A stretch of DNA of 9,004 bases from positions 1 to 9,004 of the forward strand of contig JARLHH010000375.1 of NCBI GenBank assembly GCA_031292335.1, read 5' to 3'. The DNA is from Candidatus Limnocylindrales bacterium (GTDB taxonomy: Bacteria > Chloroflexota > Limnocylindria > Limnocylindrales > CSP1-4). Position 1 is the stretch's first letter. Every line of letters begins with the position of its first letter. The position numbers and the translations under genes are program-made. The notes beneath the pieces were generated by a model. The model searched no databases and was not told the DNA's origin. It worked only from the letters and a program-made list of their open reading frames with translations. Shown piece after piece: positions 1-5,583 of this stretch.

Positions 1-248
1 GTCCGCTCCGCGGTCGCCCGGGGCAGCATCGCGTACTCCGCCGTGACCCAGCCGGTGCCCTTCCCGCGCAGGTGGGGCGGGACCCGATCCTCGATCGTGG
101 CGGCGCAGAGAACCTCCGTGTCGCCGACTCGAATCCGGCAGGACCCCTCGGCCCACTTCAGCGGCCCGAGGGTGAAGCTCACGGCGCGCAGCTCATCGGG
201 CCGCCGCCCGGACGGGCGCACGACCGGCGCGCGGTTCCCGATCGTCAT
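1..248 (-). CDS. rph: Ribonuclease PH (N-terminal part, cut by window edge)
   Basis: RNase PH is the phosphorolytic 3'-5' exoribonuclease that trims tRNA and other RNA 3' ends using inorganic phosphate, in the cytoplasm as a hexameric ring. Reading the minus strand from the ATG at 248-246 gives 82 uninterrupted codons that run off the left edge. They match the family's N-terminus: an S-G-R-R-P-D-E-L-R opening (13-21), K-W-A-E-G-S-C (31-37), G-D-T-E-V-L-C-A-A (42-50), and G-W-V-T-A-E-Y-A-M-L-P-R-A-T (66-79). The start is fixed by an ATGA overlap with the stop of mazG (TGA at 247-245), which implies translational coupling in one operon. The missing C-terminal two thirds should hold the rest of the phosphate site. 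In many genomes rdgB/HAM1 follows rph; that cannot be seen here. The identification rests on motif recognition, and I am confident of it. Confidence 0.93.
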   Translation of the reverse strand, partial: MTIGNRAPVVRPSGRRPDELRAVSFTLGPLKWAEGSCRIRVGDTEVLCAATIEDRVPPHLRGKGTGWVTAEYAMLPRATAER

Positions 249-1492
249 GGTGGTCCCTCCCCGCCGGTGGATGCCGGCCCGGCTTCGTTCGCAGCGGCAT
301 CGCCGGCGGCGTGGTCGGCCGCCGCTGCCGAGGCGGCCAGCTCCGCCTTCGCCTGGTCCCAGAGCACGTCCAGCTCGGCGAACGAAAGGTCGCGCAGCGC
401 GACGCCCCGCGCGGCCGCCAGGCGCTCCACGATCCCGAAGCGCAGCCGGAACTTGCCGTTCGCGCCGCGGAGCGCCGCCTCCGCGTCCACGCCATGGTGC
501 CGCGCCAGGTTCACGAGGACCATCAGGAGGTCCCCGACCTCTTCGGCGCGCTCGGCCGGCGAGGAAGCCCCGGCGAGCTCCGCGAGCTCCTCGTCCACCT
601 TGGCCAGGACCCCATCGACGCTGGGCCAGTCGTAGCCGAGATGGGCGGCGCGCTCCTGCATCTCCTGGCTGGCCGCCAGGGCCGGCATCGACCGGCTGAT
701 CCCGTGCAGCGCGCTCTTGGGCCGGGCGGGCGAATCGCCGGTCGCGCCCTCCGAGGCCGACGCCTCGGCCGCCCGTTCCGCCTGCTTGATGCGCTCCCAT
801 TGCCGGTTGACGTCGGTGGCGGTGCGGGCCTCCGCGTCCCCGAAGACGTGCGGATGGCGCCGGACGATCTTGCTGGCGAGCGCCGCCTGGACATCGGCCA
901 GGTCGAAGATGCCCTCCTCGGCGGCAAGCTGGGCGTGGAGGACGACCTGGAGCCACAGGTCGCCGAGCTCGCCGGCGAGCGCGGGCGTCGCCCCGTCGGC
1001 GAGGGCGTCGTAGACCTCGTACGCCTCTTCCAGCAGGTGGTTGCGGAGCGACTCGTGGGTCTGCTCACGGTCCCACGGGCAGCCGTCCGGGGCTCGCAGC
1101 CGGGCGGAGATCCAGGGCATCCCCCAGGGCGAGGCGAACGCGGTCTCGGGCGCGACCGGAGCGAGGTAGAGCGGCCCGGCCAGGTCGGCCGGGGTCAGCT
1201 CCCCGACCGTCGTCCCGCCCGGTTCCCCGAAACGGCCGACGGGATGCTCCGCGGGGTAGAGGCGCCGGATGACCGCGAGCGGGTCATCCCCGCCCGGACC
1301 GTGCCGTCCCGGGAGCGGCGAGGGCGGACGCGCCGGCATCCCGGCCCGGAAGGCGGCGAGCGGGACGATCAGCGTCGGCTGCGTCGGCTCCAGCGGGATG
1401 CCGACCAGGCGCTCGGCCGGGATCACCGCCAGCCCGCCGGCCGGGTCCAGTCCCCAGCGCGATCGCGCCTCGGCAAGGAGCCCGTCCAGCAT
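245..1492 (-). CDS. mazG: MazG nucleoside triphosphate pyrophosphohydrolase with partial TP-methylase-like N-terminus
   Basis: MazG hydrolyses nucleoside triphosphates to monophosphate plus pyrophosphate, clearing aberrant nucleotides or tuning (p)ppGpp-linked stress. The 415-aa product has two MazG modules. Module 1 begins at G-C-P-W-D-R-E-Q-T-H (137-146), with the metal-binding set E155, E156, E159, E175 and D178 and an R-R-H-P-H-V-F-G-D segment (211-219). Module 2 (about 297-352) has E301/E302/E305, E318 and D321, then the N-G-K-F-R motif near 345-349. Residues 1-125 resemble the C-terminal half of a tetrapyrrole (corrin/porphyrin) methylase domain, as in the YabN-type methylase-MazG fusions, but the G-rich SAM-binding first half is absent. 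The tail after about 384 is Ala-rich, low complexity and probably disordered. ATG at 1492-1490; no clear Shine-Dalgarno. It lies 7 nt after the foldase stop and overlaps rph by 4 nt, so it sits inside an operon. Confidence 0.93.
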   Translation of the reverse strand: MLDGLLAEARSRWGLDPAGGLAVIPAERLVGIPLEPTQPTLIVPLAAFRAGMPARPPSPLPGRHGPGGDDPLAVIRRLYPAEHPVGRFGEPGGTTVGELTPADLAGPLYLAPVAPETAFASPWGMPWISARLRAPDGCPWDREQTHESLRNHLLEEAYEVYDALADGATPALAGELGDLWLQVVLHAQLAAEEGIFDLADVQAALASKIVRRHPHVFGDAEARTATDVNRQWERIKQAERAAEASASEGATGDSPARPKSALHGISRSMPALAASQEMQERAAHLGYDWPSVDGVLAKVDEELAELAGASSPAERAEEVGDLLMVLVNLARHHGVDAEAALRGANGKFRLRFGIVERLAAARGVALRDLSFAELDVLWDQAKAELAASAAAADHAAGDAAANEAGPASTGGEGPP

Positions 1493-1499
1493 GCGGTCG

Positions 1500-3248
1500 T
1501 CAGGATCCGGTCGACGAGCCGGTCAGCCGGACGATCGTGGTCTGCTTCGGATCCGCCTTCACGCCCTGGTACCAGTTGTTGAAGGCGTCGGACTTGAGCG
1601 TCGCGATCTGGGTGGCATCGGGCAGGCGCGTCTCCACGGCCGTGACCTTGAAGATGCGGATCCCGTCGCTCGCGGAGACCGGTGCGCTCACCTGGCCGGC
1701 CGAAAGGCCGCTGATCGCCGCTTCCTGGTCGGCCGGCAGCTGGTAGTTGGCGATCCAGCCCAGCGATCCGCCGTCCCTGGCCGACGGGTCGACGGAGTTG
1801 TCCTGCGCGAGCTTCGCGAAGTCGGCGCCCGACGCAGACGCCTGCGCCGCGATCTGGGTGGCCCAGGTGGTCGGGTCGGCCGCCGTGACGAACTCGATCA
1901 CGTGCCACCCGAAGGCGGACTGAACCGGCTCCAGCAGCTGGCCGGGCTTCAGCCCGGGGGCGTAGATGGCTGCCGCGAACGCGGGGTCGAGCTGGGTGCT
2001 CGTGTCGGCCTGCGAGAAGTAGGGCAGGAACCCGTTTGTGGCAGCGGACCCGGTGTCGTCGCTCGACGGGGCCAGGGAGACGAACGTGGCGGTGCCCGCC
2101 TTGAGCTTCGTGTAGGCATCCTCGGCCTCCGCCTTCGCGGCCGCCCAGGCCGGGTCGTCGGCCTTGAGCGCGGAGGCCCCGGACGGGTCGTGGTTCGGCG
2201 AGTAGAGGATGTGCTTGACGAGGACCGCCCCGGGCAGAACGCCCTGGCCGCTGTTGTCCTCCAGCACGATGACCGAGACCTGGCGCTGCTCCGTCGGCGC
2301 GTCCACGACCTGGGCCGTGAGCTGCGCGGTGATCAGGTTGCCGACCACGATGCCGCTGTCGACGCGCCGGTAGGCGTCCATGCTGATCCCGGCGGCGGCG
2401 ATGCGCTGGGTGTAGGTCGGATCGACCTGGGCAGGCGCGATCTCCGTCAGGCGGCCGATCCGGAACGTCCCGTCGTTCCCCTGGATGACATCCGTGTAGC
2501 CGGGCGCCGCGAGCGCGAAGATCGCGTTGACGAAGGCCTCGTCGGGTGTCGTGCTGCCCTTGTTGATGAAGAGCAGATCGCCGTTGCTCGCGGCGGCGCT
2601 CGGGTCGCCGGACTCCTTGACCACGTCCTCCCAGGTCTTGCCGGCCTTGAGGTCGGCGAGCAGGCTGTTGGCCTTCGCCTGGGCTGCCGCGACCTGGGCG
2701 TCGGTTGGCGTCGTCGCGCCAGTGCTCACCTCGGGGACGACCTGGATCTGGTAGACGTGGCGGCTCTCGACGGTCGTGGCGTCGGTGGTGACCTGGGCCG
2801 TGATCGCCGCGTCGGTGGGCGCCGCATCCCGCTTGGCGCCGAGCTGCAGGATCAGCTCCGTGTCGATGGCGTCTTCCAGCGCGACGCTGCTGATCTGCTG
2901 CTGCTGCTGGGCGATGTACTGGAGCACCTGCTGCCCCTGGGCGGCCGAGATGTGGTTCTCCTGCACGCTCTGCCGGGTGCGCGACTCGGCGTCGCTGAGC
3001 TTGAAGGTCTCGATCTTGACCCGGTCGTTGAGCTGGTCCTTGGTGATGGAGACGCCGTTCACCGTCGCCACGGCTGCCCAGTGCTCGTCGATCCACGTGG
3101 CGGCGCCCGCTCCCACGAGCAGCAGGATGGCGACGAGCACGATGAGACCGAAGCCGAGGTTGAAGTACAGGTTCCGGCGGGCGTCCTCGGCATGCGTGCC
3201 GCGACGGCGGGTGGTCGGCTTCGTGGTGGGGCGAGCGCGGAAGGTCAT
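1500..3248 (-). CDS. Membrane-anchored parvulin-type peptidyl-prolyl isomerase / foldase (SurA/PrsA-like)
   Basis: Probable extracytoplasmic folding factor that isomerises peptidyl-proline bonds in exported proteins. Starting at the ATG at 3248-3246 gives 582 aa: a basic cytoplasmic N-tail (1-30), one transmembrane segment (about 31-51, rich in L/I/V/A/G) and a long extracellular part. A-T-V-N-G-V-S-I-T-K-D-Q-L (61-73) is the usual opening of SurA_N/PrsA chaperone domains. Three parvulin-like units follow: about 163-270, 342-455 and 474-540. Only the middle one keeps both family histidines (H346 in V-K-H-I-L, H449 in F-G-W-H-V-I-E-F). Units 1 and 3 lack the C-terminal His, and unit 3 lacks the first strand. 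An open frame extends 40 codons further upstream, but that extension is Arg/Pro-rich noise before a good anchor. The upstream Shine-Dalgarno is weak. First gene of the foldase-mazG-rph operon. Close homologues could be annotated SurA, PrsA or PpiC; the exact name is uncertain. Confidence 0.88.
   Translation of the reverse strand: MTFRARPTTKPTTRRRGTHAEDARRNLYFNLGFGLIVLVAILLLVGAGAATWIDEHWAAVATVNGVSITKDQLNDRVKIETFKLSDAESRTRQSVQENHISAAQGQQVLQYIAQQQQQISSVALEDAIDTELILQLGAKRDAAPTDAAITAQVTTDATTVESRHVYQIQVVPEVSTGATTPTDAQVAAAQAKANSLLADLKAGKTWEDVVKESGDPSAAASNGDLLFINKGSTTPDEAFVNAIFALAAPGYTDVIQGNDGTFRIGRLTEIAPAQVDPTYTQRIAAAGISMDAYRRVDSGIVVGNLITAQLTAQVVDAPTEQRQVSVIVLEDNSGQGVLPGAVLVKHILYSPNHDPSGASALKADDPAWAAAKAEAEDAYTKLKAGTATFVSLAPSSDDTGSAATNGFLPYFSQADTSTQLDPAFAAAIYAPGLKPGQLLEPVQSAFGWHVIEFVTAADPTTWATQIAAQASASGADFAKLAQDNSVDPSARDGGSLGWIANYQLPADQEAAISGLSAGQVSAPVSASDGIRIFKVTAVETRLPDATQIATLKSDAFNNWYQGVKADPKQTTIVRLTGSSTGS
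2895..2909 (-). repeat. (CAG)5 trinucleotide run encoding five glutamines
   Basis: Five consecutive CTG units on the plus strand read as CAG on the coding strand and give Gln114-Gln118 of the foldase, within the helical part of the SurA_N-like region. In high-GC DNA, CAG is the preferred Gln codon, so this is more likely a short Q-rich helix than a functional microsatellite. Slippage in units of three would keep the frame. Confidence 0.7.
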
Positions 3249-3311
3249 GGGTCGTTGGTGCTCACAGGTTGGGCGCGACGCGCGGCCGCGCGCGGATCGG
3301 GGGTCGGCGGC

Positions 3312-3317
3312 ATGGTA
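3312..3317 (-). promoter_or_regulatory. Possible -10 element for the foldase operon
   Basis: Read on the minus strand, TACCAT sits 63 nt before the foldase ATG and fits the TAnnnT pattern of a -10 hexamer. A start about 7 nt downstream would leave a leader of roughly 55 nt. No convincing -35 hexamer lies at the expected distance. The 149-bp interval to the divergent methyltransferase is the only non-coding space before the operon, so its promoter must be in it or overlap the neighbouring gene. The exact element is a weak guess. The leader also contains a 14-nt C/G palindrome (3279-3292) around a GGCC centre. Confidence 0.25.
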
Positions 3318-3367
3318 CCGCACCCGGGACTGGCGGCCGTGCGTCCACCCGGGCGCAGGCTCCAGCA

Positions 3368-3376
3368 TGCTAGGGT
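3368..3376 (+). promoter_or_regulatory. Extended -10 promoter (TGC TAGGGT) for the methyltransferase
   Basis: TGC-TAGGGT combines an extended -10 TGn with a TAnnnT hexamer (3371-3376). No -35 is recognisable 16-18 nt upstream, which an extended -10 can tolerate. Transcription would begin at about 3383-3384, exactly where an ATG (3384-3386) opens a five-codon frame, MRSRP, whose TGA (3399-3401) overlaps the GTG start of the methyltransferase. The leader would be only about 15 nt. The hexamer-to-ATG spacing of 7 nt is the same as at the minus-strand glycosyltransferase start near 6810. Confidence 0.5.
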
Positions 3377-3385
3377 ACCCCCGAT

Positions 3386-3390
3386 GAGGT
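3386..3390 (+). promoter_or_regulatory. Ribosome binding site GAGGT deciding the GTG start at 3398
   Basis: GAGGT ends 7 nt before the GTG at 3398-3400, a standard Shine-Dalgarno distance, and is the main reason for choosing that GTG. A competing site exists: GAGG at 3439-3442 lies 6 nt before an in-frame GTG at 3449 (codon 18). If that were the true start, the large palindrome at 3407-3432 would fall in the untranslated leader. Confidence 0.55.
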
Positions 3391-3397
3391 CGCGCCC

Positions 3398-4237
3398 GTG
3401 AACCCCCGGAACGTCGCGCGCGCCACGTTCCGCCGCACGAGGCGGCGGGTGGCCGGCTGGCGGGTCGCGCTGGGGCGGCGCCTGGACCCGCCCGACGGCA
3501 CCCGGGCGCTGCGCCGCCGGCTGGCGGCCGAGGGCGCCTCGCTCCACCCGGCGCGCCCCCACCGGATCTGGGAAGCGTGGGTGAATCGCGCCCTCCAGAC
3601 GAGCGGAGACGCGGCGGCGGCCGTGGCCGAGGTCAGGTCATGCGGGCTCCCGCCCCACCAGGACGCGCCGAAGAACTGGGACCTCCTGGTGGCCCTGGGC
3701 CTGGTCCTGGAACGCACGGGGCGGACCGACCCGATCCTCGAGATGGGGGCACCGTCCTACACCCGACTCCTCCCCTGGCTTGCCCTGTACGGGTACCGCG
3801 ACCTGCAGGGGATCGATCTCGTCTGGAAGGCGCCGGCCCGGACCGGGCCGATCCGCTTCCAGCCGATGGACCTGACCCGAACGACGTTCGCGGACCGCTC
3901 CTTCGCCGCGATCGCCTGCCTCAGCGTGGTCGAGCACGGCGTGGACATCCCGGCGTACCTGCGCGAGGCGGCCCGGCTCCTGCGGCCGGGCGGGCTGCTC
4001 GTCACGTCCACCGACTTCTGGTGCGAGCCGATCGAGACGGCCGATCTGACCGCGTACGGCGGCCCGGTCCGGATCTTCACGCCGGCCGACATCGCGGGCT
4101 GGCTGCCGCTGGCGGAGTCGGTCGGGCTGGTCCCCGTCCGGCCGCTCGACCTCGCCTGCGACGAGCGGGTCGTGACGTGGGAGCGCTTGGGCCTGCGCTA
4201 TACCTTCGCGAACCTGGTCCTGGAGCGGCGGGGCTGA
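3398..4237 (+). CDS. Class I SAM-dependent methyltransferase (Methyltransf_11-like)
   Basis: Probably transfers a methyl group from S-adenosylmethionine; the substrate is unknown. The 279-aa product has a basic, Arg-rich N-terminus (1-45), then a Rossmann-type methyltransferase region: motif I is I-L-E-M-G-A-P at 113-119, an acidic residue ends the second strand (D140 in Q-G-I-D-L), F-Q-P-M-D-L-T holds D158, S-V-V-E-H-G-V-D lies at 176-183, and L-L-R-P-G-G-L-L-V at 194-202 is the typical post-motif III turn. Motif I lacks the usual G-x-G: only one Gly follows the Glu, so SAM binding is not certain. No signal peptide or membrane segment is visible. GTG start supported by GAGGT 7 nt upstream. 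It stands alone on the plus strand, divergent from the foldase operon and convergent with the sugar dehydrogenase. Its position beside glycosyltransferase genes suggests glycan or lipid-carrier modification, which is inference only. Confidence 0.78.
   Translation: MNPRNVARATFRRTRRRVAGWRVALGRRLDPPDGTRALRRRLAAEGASLHPARPHRIWEAWVNRALQTSGDAAAAVAEVRSCGLPPHQDAPKNWDLLVALGLVLERTGRTDPILEMGAPSYTRLLPWLALYGYRDLQGIDLVWKAPARTGPIRFQPMDLTRTTFADRSFAAIACLSVVEHGVDIPAYLREAARLLRPGGLLVTSTDFWCEPIETADLTAYGGPVRIFTPADIAGWLPLAESVGLVPVRPLDLACDERVVTWERLGLRYTFANLVLERRG
3407..3432. repeat. 26-nt near-perfect palindrome at the methyltransferase start
   Basis: Outer arms CGGAACGT (3407-3414) and ACGTTCCG (3425-3432) are exact reverse complements. 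Of the five pairs in the CG-rich middle, four also match, so 12 of 13 base pairs are complementary with a single C/C mismatch (3415/3424). It overlaps codons 4-12 of the methyltransferase, and because of the symmetry both strands encode the peptide RNVARATFR. It begins 7 nt after the GTG start codon. It could be an operator for a dimeric regulator or a hairpin at the 5' end of the mRNA. Confidence 0.75.
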
Positions 4238-4246
4238 CCGGTCAGC
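4233..4246. terminator. Perfect 14-nt palindrome spanning both convergent stop codons
   Basis: GCTGACCGGTCAGC is its own reverse complement. It contains the TGA of the methyltransferase (4235-4237) and, on the other strand, the TGA of the dehydrogenase (4244-4242); only CCGG lies between the stops. As RNA it could fold into a 5-bp stem with a CCGG loop on either transcript. There is no U tract on either side, so it is not a classical intrinsic terminator. It is the only candidate for a bidirectional end between two abutting convergent genes. Termination is inferred, not shown. Confidence 0.35.
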
Positions 4247-5543
4247 GCGACCAGCCGGCGCCCAGCCGGATCACCTGGCCGGGACGCACGGCGCGCCCGC
4301 GCGCGCTGTTGACCGTGTCCACCACGAGGTCCGCCTCCGCGTAGACCGCGGCCCAGTCGATCGCCGCATGGGCGGTCACCACCACGATCACGTCGCTCTC
4401 GGCGAGCAGCGTGTCCAGCGCGACGGACTCGCGCGCGACGCCGTCCGCGTCGCGGAACGTGGGCACGTGCGGGTCGTGGAAGCGGACCTCGCCGCCGCGG
4501 GCCGCCAGGCCTGCCAGCACGTCGGCTGCCGGAGACGTCCGGGCGTCCTGCACGTTCGGCTTGAAGGCGACACCGAGGACGCCCACCTTCGCGCCGCGCA
4601 GCGCCCGGCCGCGGGCGTTGAGCGCCTCGGTGACGAGGTCGACCACGTGGCGGGGCATCTGGAGGTTGATGTCGCCGGCCAGCTCCACGAAGCGGTCGGT
4701 GAAGTCGAACTGGCGAGCCCGCCAGGCCAGGTAGTACGGGTCGATCGGGATGCAGTGCCCGCCCACCCCGGGGCCCGGCGTGAACTTCATGAACCCGAAC
4801 GGCTTGGTCGCCGCGGCGTCGATGATCTCCCAGGCATCGAGGCCCATCCGCTCGCAGAGCAGCGCGAGCTGGTTGACGAAGGCGATGTTGATGTTCCGGA
4901 AGACGTTCTCCAGCAGCTTCGCCATCTCCGCCGCGTCCGGCGAGGAGAGCTGGACGACCCGGTCGTTGACCCGCCCCAGGAGCGTCGCGGCGCGCGCCGT
5001 CGCCTCCGGCGTGGTCCCGCCCACCAACCGCGGCACGTCCTTCGCGGCGCTGGCAGGGTCGCCGGGGTTGACCCGCTCCGGCGCGAAGGCAAGGTCGAAG
5101 TCGCGACCCGCGAGCAGGCCCGTCTCGCGCTCCAGCACCTCCCGGAACGGCCCGGTGGTGGTACCGGGGAACGTGGTGGATTGGAGGACGATCAGCTGCC
5201 CGGCCCGGAGCGCCGGACGGATCGTCTCGGCGGCCGACAGGACCGGCCGGAGGTCCGGGTCCTTGGAGTCCGTGATCGGCGTGGGCACGCAGACGAAGAC
5301 CGCCTCCGCCTCCCCCAGCGGGGCGTCGGCGGACGGGTGGACCTCCAGGCCGGCCGCCAGGGCCGCCGCCAGCCGCTCGTCGGTGATGTCGTCGATCGGC
5401 GACGCGGCGGCGCGCAGCTCGGTCACGCGCGTCGGGCTGGCGTCGGCCCCGATGACGCGACAGCCGGATTCCACGAACGCGATCGCGAGCGGGAGCCCGA
5501 CGTAGCCGAGGCCGATGACTGCGACGGTGGGGTGCTGGTTCAC
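4242..5543 (-). CDS. UDP-N-acetylhexosamine 6-dehydrogenase (nucleotide sugar dehydrogenase, WecC/WbpA type)
   Basis: NAD-dependent four-electron oxidation of the C6 hydroxyl of a UDP-N-acetylhexosamine to the uronic acid, in the cytoplasm. The 433-aa length is normal for the family. NAD-binding G-L-G-Y-V-G is at 11-16, and V-P-T-P-I-T-D at 87-93 is typical of HexNAc dehydrogenases. The catalytic set is complete: E156 in F-A-P-E-R-V, K209 and N213 in A-K-L-L-E-N, C264 in G-V-G-G-H-C-I-P-I-D-P-Y-Y-L, and K328 and D333 in the C-terminal domain. The I-P-I-D-P-Y-Y-L stretch looks more like WbpA/TviB-type UDP-GlcNAc dehydrogenases than like enteric WecC, yet a 2-epimerase gene is nearby, so the substrate could be UDP-GlcNAc or UDP-ManNAc. 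GTG start (5543-5541) with AGGGAG five nt upstream. It follows the GT4 gene by 40 nt in the same direction and probably shares its transcript. Confidence 0.93.
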   Translation of the reverse strand: MNQHPTVAVIGLGYVGLPLAIAFVESGCRVIGADASPTRVTELRAAASPIDDITDERLAAALAAGLEVHPSADAPLGEAEAVFVCVPTPITDSKDPDLRPVLSAAETIRPALRAGQLIVLQSTTFPGTTTGPFREVLERETGLLAGRDFDLAFAPERVNPGDPASAAKDVPRLVGGTTPEATARAATLLGRVNDRVVQLSSPDAAEMAKLLENVFRNINIAFVNQLALLCERMGLDAWEIIDAAATKPFGFMKFTPGPGVGGHCIPIDPYYLAWRARQFDFTDRFVELAGDINLQMPRHVVDLVTEALNARGRALRGAKVGVLGVAFKPNVQDARTSPAADVLAGLAARGGEVRFHDPHVPTFRDADGVARESVALDTLLAESDVIVVVTAHAAIDWAAVYAEADLVVDTVNSARGRAVRPGQVIRLGAGWSR

Positions 5544-5565
5544 GGTGTCTCCCTGGCTGGGCAGG

Positions 5566-5583
5566 CGTCCGGCGTGCCGGACG
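5566..5583 (-). terminator. Intercistronic hairpin directly after the glycosyltransferase stop
   Basis: Arms CGTCCGGC (5566-5573) and GCCGGACG (5576-5583) are exact reverse complements separated by 2 nt. In RNA this gives a 7-bp GC-rich stem with a four-base loop. On the minus strand it starts on the base after the glycosyltransferase TGA and ends 22 nt before the dehydrogenase GTG. There is no U run after it, so partial termination, RNA processing or 3'-end protection are all possible. The Shine-Dalgarno of the dehydrogenase is outside the stem. Confidence 0.4.

Noticed and set aside
3245..3268. Short GTG-initiated frame ending as ATGA over the foldase start
   Set aside because: It has no supporting promoter spacing or Shine-Dalgarno, and the overlap is explained by the same NTGA coincidence.
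3279..3292. 14-nt palindrome made only of C and G in the foldase leader
   Set aside because: Alternating CG tracts form such palindromes readily in DNA of this composition; nothing else marks it as functional.
3129..3368. Longer 622-aa start for the foldase (ATG at 3368)
   Set aside because: The extra 40 residues are Arg/Pro/His-rich, lie over the divergent promoter region and precede a normal basic tail plus anchor that fits the ATG at 3248.
1269..3401. 710-codon open frame on the plus strand, antisense to mazG and the foldase
   Set aside because: It is rich in R/G/A/V/D with no recognisable motif, while the opposite strand encodes two well-defined families. Long antisense frames are expected when third positions are G/C.
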